Positions 14,776 to 15,642 of a stretch of 15,642 nucleotides of DNA are shown piece after piece. Source of the stretch: SIG459 sp045638085 (lineage in GTDB: Bacteria > Bacillota > Clostridia > Oscillospirales > Oscillospiraceae); assembly GCA_045638085.1 (NCBI GenBank), contig JAZUAQ010000125.1, positions 1 through 15,642 on the forward strand, given 5' to 3'. Each line of letters begins with the position of its first letter. Position 1 is the first letter of the stretch. The notes under the pieces are model-generated. The model did no database searches. It had not been told where the DNA came from and saw only the letters and a list, made by a program, of their open reading frames with translations. The position numbers and the translations under genes were made by a program.

Positions 14776-15141
14776 TCACACCTCCTTATGGGAATCTATG
14801 AGCTTTTTCAGCTCCTCGGCCTCCTTTTCGGAAATGGTCTTGCCTCCCAGAAAAGCAACGAGAAAGCCGGGAAGAGATCCGGAAAAGGTCTGCTCCACTA
14901 TTCTTTCGCTCTCCGCCTTCTGCACACTTTCCCGCGCAACAAGGCTTATAACAATACTTTTTTCGTTTTGGGCAAAACCCTTTTCGCAGAGTTTCTTCAG
15001 CATTGTGTAGGTGGTGGACTTTTTCCAGCCCAGAGTATCTGCGCATTTTTCCACCAAAGCTCCCGATGTGAGGGGTTCATTATCCCAGATGACACTCATA
15101 AAACGGTAGTCACTTTCGCAGAGAGTCAGTTCCTTTGACAT
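14776..15141 (-). CDS. BlaI/MecI/CopY-family transcriptional repressor
   Basis: A 121-residue winged-helix repressor. The DNA-binding half (about 1-72) holds LTLCESDYRFMSVIWDNEPL, the recognition helix region GWKKSTTYTMLKKLCEKG (38-55) and the wing around QNEKSIVISLV. The C-terminal part (about 74-118) is the dimerisation region, ending ISEKEAEELKKLIDSHK. In BlaI and MecI, induction cuts an Asn-Phe bond in this region; by alignment the matching place here is FLVAF with Ala96-Phe97, so the cleavage preference may differ. A strong AAAGGAGG lies seven bases before the ATG. The gene overlaps in control with the M56 gene that follows after 4 bases. It probably represses its own operon through the operators at 15158-15202. 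Confidence 0.93.
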   Translation of the reverse strand: MSKELTLCESDYRFMSVIWDNEPLTSGALVEKCADTLGWKKSTTYTMLKKLCEKGFAQNEKSIVISLVARESVQKAESERIVEQTFSGSLPGFLVAFLGGKTISEKEAEELKKLIDSHKEV

Positions 15142-15157
15142 ATCATTACCTCCTTTG

Positions 15158-15202
15158 GTCGATAGTTGTAGACCTCTTTAACTGCAGTCTATAACAATAG
15201 AC
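15158..15202. promoter_or_regulatory. Paired BlaI-type operators upstream of the repressor gene
   Basis: Two 16-base dyads share the pattern GTC-N10-GAC. The first, GTCTATAACAATAGAC at 15187-15202, is a perfect 6-bp inverted repeat with a 4-base centre. The second, GTCGATAGTTGTAGAC at 15158-15173, is imperfect. Their centres are 29 bases apart, close to three helical turns. The first overlaps the -10 box and spacer and the second the start of the transcript, which suits repression by two repressor dimers. The minus-strand half site GTCTACAA resembles known BlaI/CopY sites built on TACA/TGTA. Confidence 0.72.
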
Positions 15203-15214
15203 CTATTTTGTCAA
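15186..15214 (-). promoter_or_regulatory. Promoter of the repressor-M56 operon
   Basis: On the minus strand a perfect TTGACA (15209-15214) is followed after 17 bases by TAGACT (15186-15191), a four-of-six match to the -10 consensus. The predicted start near 15179 leaves a leader of about 38 bases. The -10 box lies within the upstream operator. Confidence 0.65.
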
Positions 15215-15240
15215 GAAGGAAATTCTGATATTTCCCTAAT

Positions 15241-15275
15241 AGGCACGGGCGGACACACCGGTCCGCCCCTACAAT
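15241..15275. repeat. Palindromic intergenic repeat
   Basis: GGGCGGAC (15247-15254), a 6-base loop ACACCG and GTCCGCCC (15261-15268) form a perfect 8-bp GC-rich hairpin followed by CTACAATA. It has no T run, so it is not a classical terminator. The GGGCGG...CCGCCCCTACA layout matches, from memory, a dispersed palindromic repeat of gut Clostridia. It lies in the 188-base gap between the repressor and glgD. The phrase GTCCCCTACA at 3701-3710 may be a relic of the same kind of element. Confidence 0.6.
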
Positions 15276-15311
15276 AAAAAAGGCTCCGCACCAGATAGTG
15301 CGGAGCTTTTT
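15276..15311. terminator. Terminator after glgD
   Basis: A perfect 9-bp stem GCTCCGCAC (15283-15291) with GTGCGGAGC (15298-15306) closes a 6-base CAGATA loop. On the minus strand it is followed by one C and six T residues (plus-strand A run 15276-15281). Plus-strand T residues at 15307-15311 give it some activity in the other direction too. It starts 18 bases past the glgD stop. Confidence 0.88.
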
Positions 15312-15329
15312 CAATTCTCACATATTTTC

Positions 15330-15642
15330 TTATATCTTGCTGCCCTTGGGGATGACGATGGGCAGGCGACGGTTGCCCTTGAGGCTGTTATAGGGGGTAA
15401 CCTTGACATTCTTATCGGAGATGACGCAGTTGAGAGTAACATTTTCACCGATAATGGTGTCGTGGAGGATGATGCAGTTTTTCAGCACGCTTCCGGCGCC
15501 TATCTTTGCGCCGCAGAAGATGATGCAGTTCTCTACCTGACCCTCGATTATGCAGCCGTCGGCCACCATAGAGTTGCTGACCTTGCTGCCGGCAGCATAG
15601 TAGGTGGGTACATCGCTGCGTTCACGGGTGGAAACAGGTCTA
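15330..15642 (-). CDS. glgD: Glucose-1-phosphate adenylyltransferase subunit GlgD (3' end only)
   Basis: The last 103 residues of a gene that continues past the right edge; the frame is open from 15641 to the TAA at 15330-15332. GlgD is the second, often regulatory, subunit of ADP-glucose pyrophosphorylase, which makes ADP-glucose for glycogen synthesis and works with GlgC. The visible part is the C-terminal left-handed beta-helix: DVPTYYAAGSKVSNSMVADG, then GCIIEGQVENCIIF, GAGSVLKNCIILHDTIIGE and a tail ending PIVIPKGSKI. The motif order fits GlgD rather than GlgC, whose helix region is longer and ends differently. The catalytic nucleotidyltransferase domain is outside the window. glgC is likely to lie upstream on the minus strand, beyond the edge. 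Confidence 0.88.
   Translation of the reverse strand, partial: RPVSTRERSDVPTYYAAGSKVSNSMVADGCIIEGQVENCIIFCGAKIGAGSVLKNCIILHDTIIGENVTLNCVISDKNVKVTPYNSLKGNRRLPIVIPKGSKI

Overview
The window reads as chromosomal DNA of a Gram-positive anaerobe of the class Clostridia. An Oscillospirales-type gut bacterium is my best guess. The reasons are gene content (GatD, GlgD, a DUF2975/XRE/DUF4173 cluster, a BlaI/M56 pair, a glycolytic cluster with the cofactor-independent mutase), strong AGGAGG-type ribosome binding sites, and intergenic repeats of a kind I associate with that group. The taxonomic call is inference; there is no rRNA or tRNA in the window. I see no phage, transposon, CRISPR array or integrase, so this is mostly ordinary core and accessory chromosome.

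Layout. (1) 1-191, plus strand: the 3' end of a gatD-like gene (peptidoglycan amidation), closed by a terminator. (2) 254-976: a class I glutamine amidotransferase-like hydrolase of the peptidase C26 / gamma-glutamyl-GABA hydrolase family, closed by a long hairpin. (3) 1022-3681: a promoter with two perfect palindromes, then a four-gene operon of DUF2975 membrane protein, small XRE regulator, DUF4173 polytopic membrane protein and a small three-helix membrane protein. (4) 3682-3881: a repeat-rich spacer with a bidirectional terminator. (5) 3882-9306, minus strand: trmL-pgk-tpiA-gpmI-eno, covering lower glycolysis from 1,3-bisphosphoglycerate to phosphoenolpyruvate plus triose isomerisation. 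gapA is not in the cluster. (6) 9307-9522: a divergent promoter region. (7) 9523-11618, plus strand: a three-gene operon of a PflA-like radical SAM protein, a protein that looks like a HicB-like domain joined to a DinB-like three-histidine domain, and a NUDIX hydrolase, ending in a strong terminator. (8) 11730-15141, minus strand: a BlaI-type repressor and a very large M56 (BlaR1-type) membrane metalloprotease, with paired operators over the promoter. (9) 15330-15642, minus strand: the 3' end of glgD (glycogen synthesis), with a terminator and a palindromic repeat downstream.

The most interesting points are three. The 1013-residue M56 protein carries, instead of a recognisable penicillin-binding sensor, a sensor region whose last 500 residues are a tandem duplication of about 250 residues. 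The HicB-like/DinB-like fusion sits between radical SAM and NUDIX genes and has no function I can name. The DUF2975/XRE/DUF4173 operon looks autoregulated through palindromes at its promoter. I did not find a clearly new multi-gene defence or biosynthetic system.
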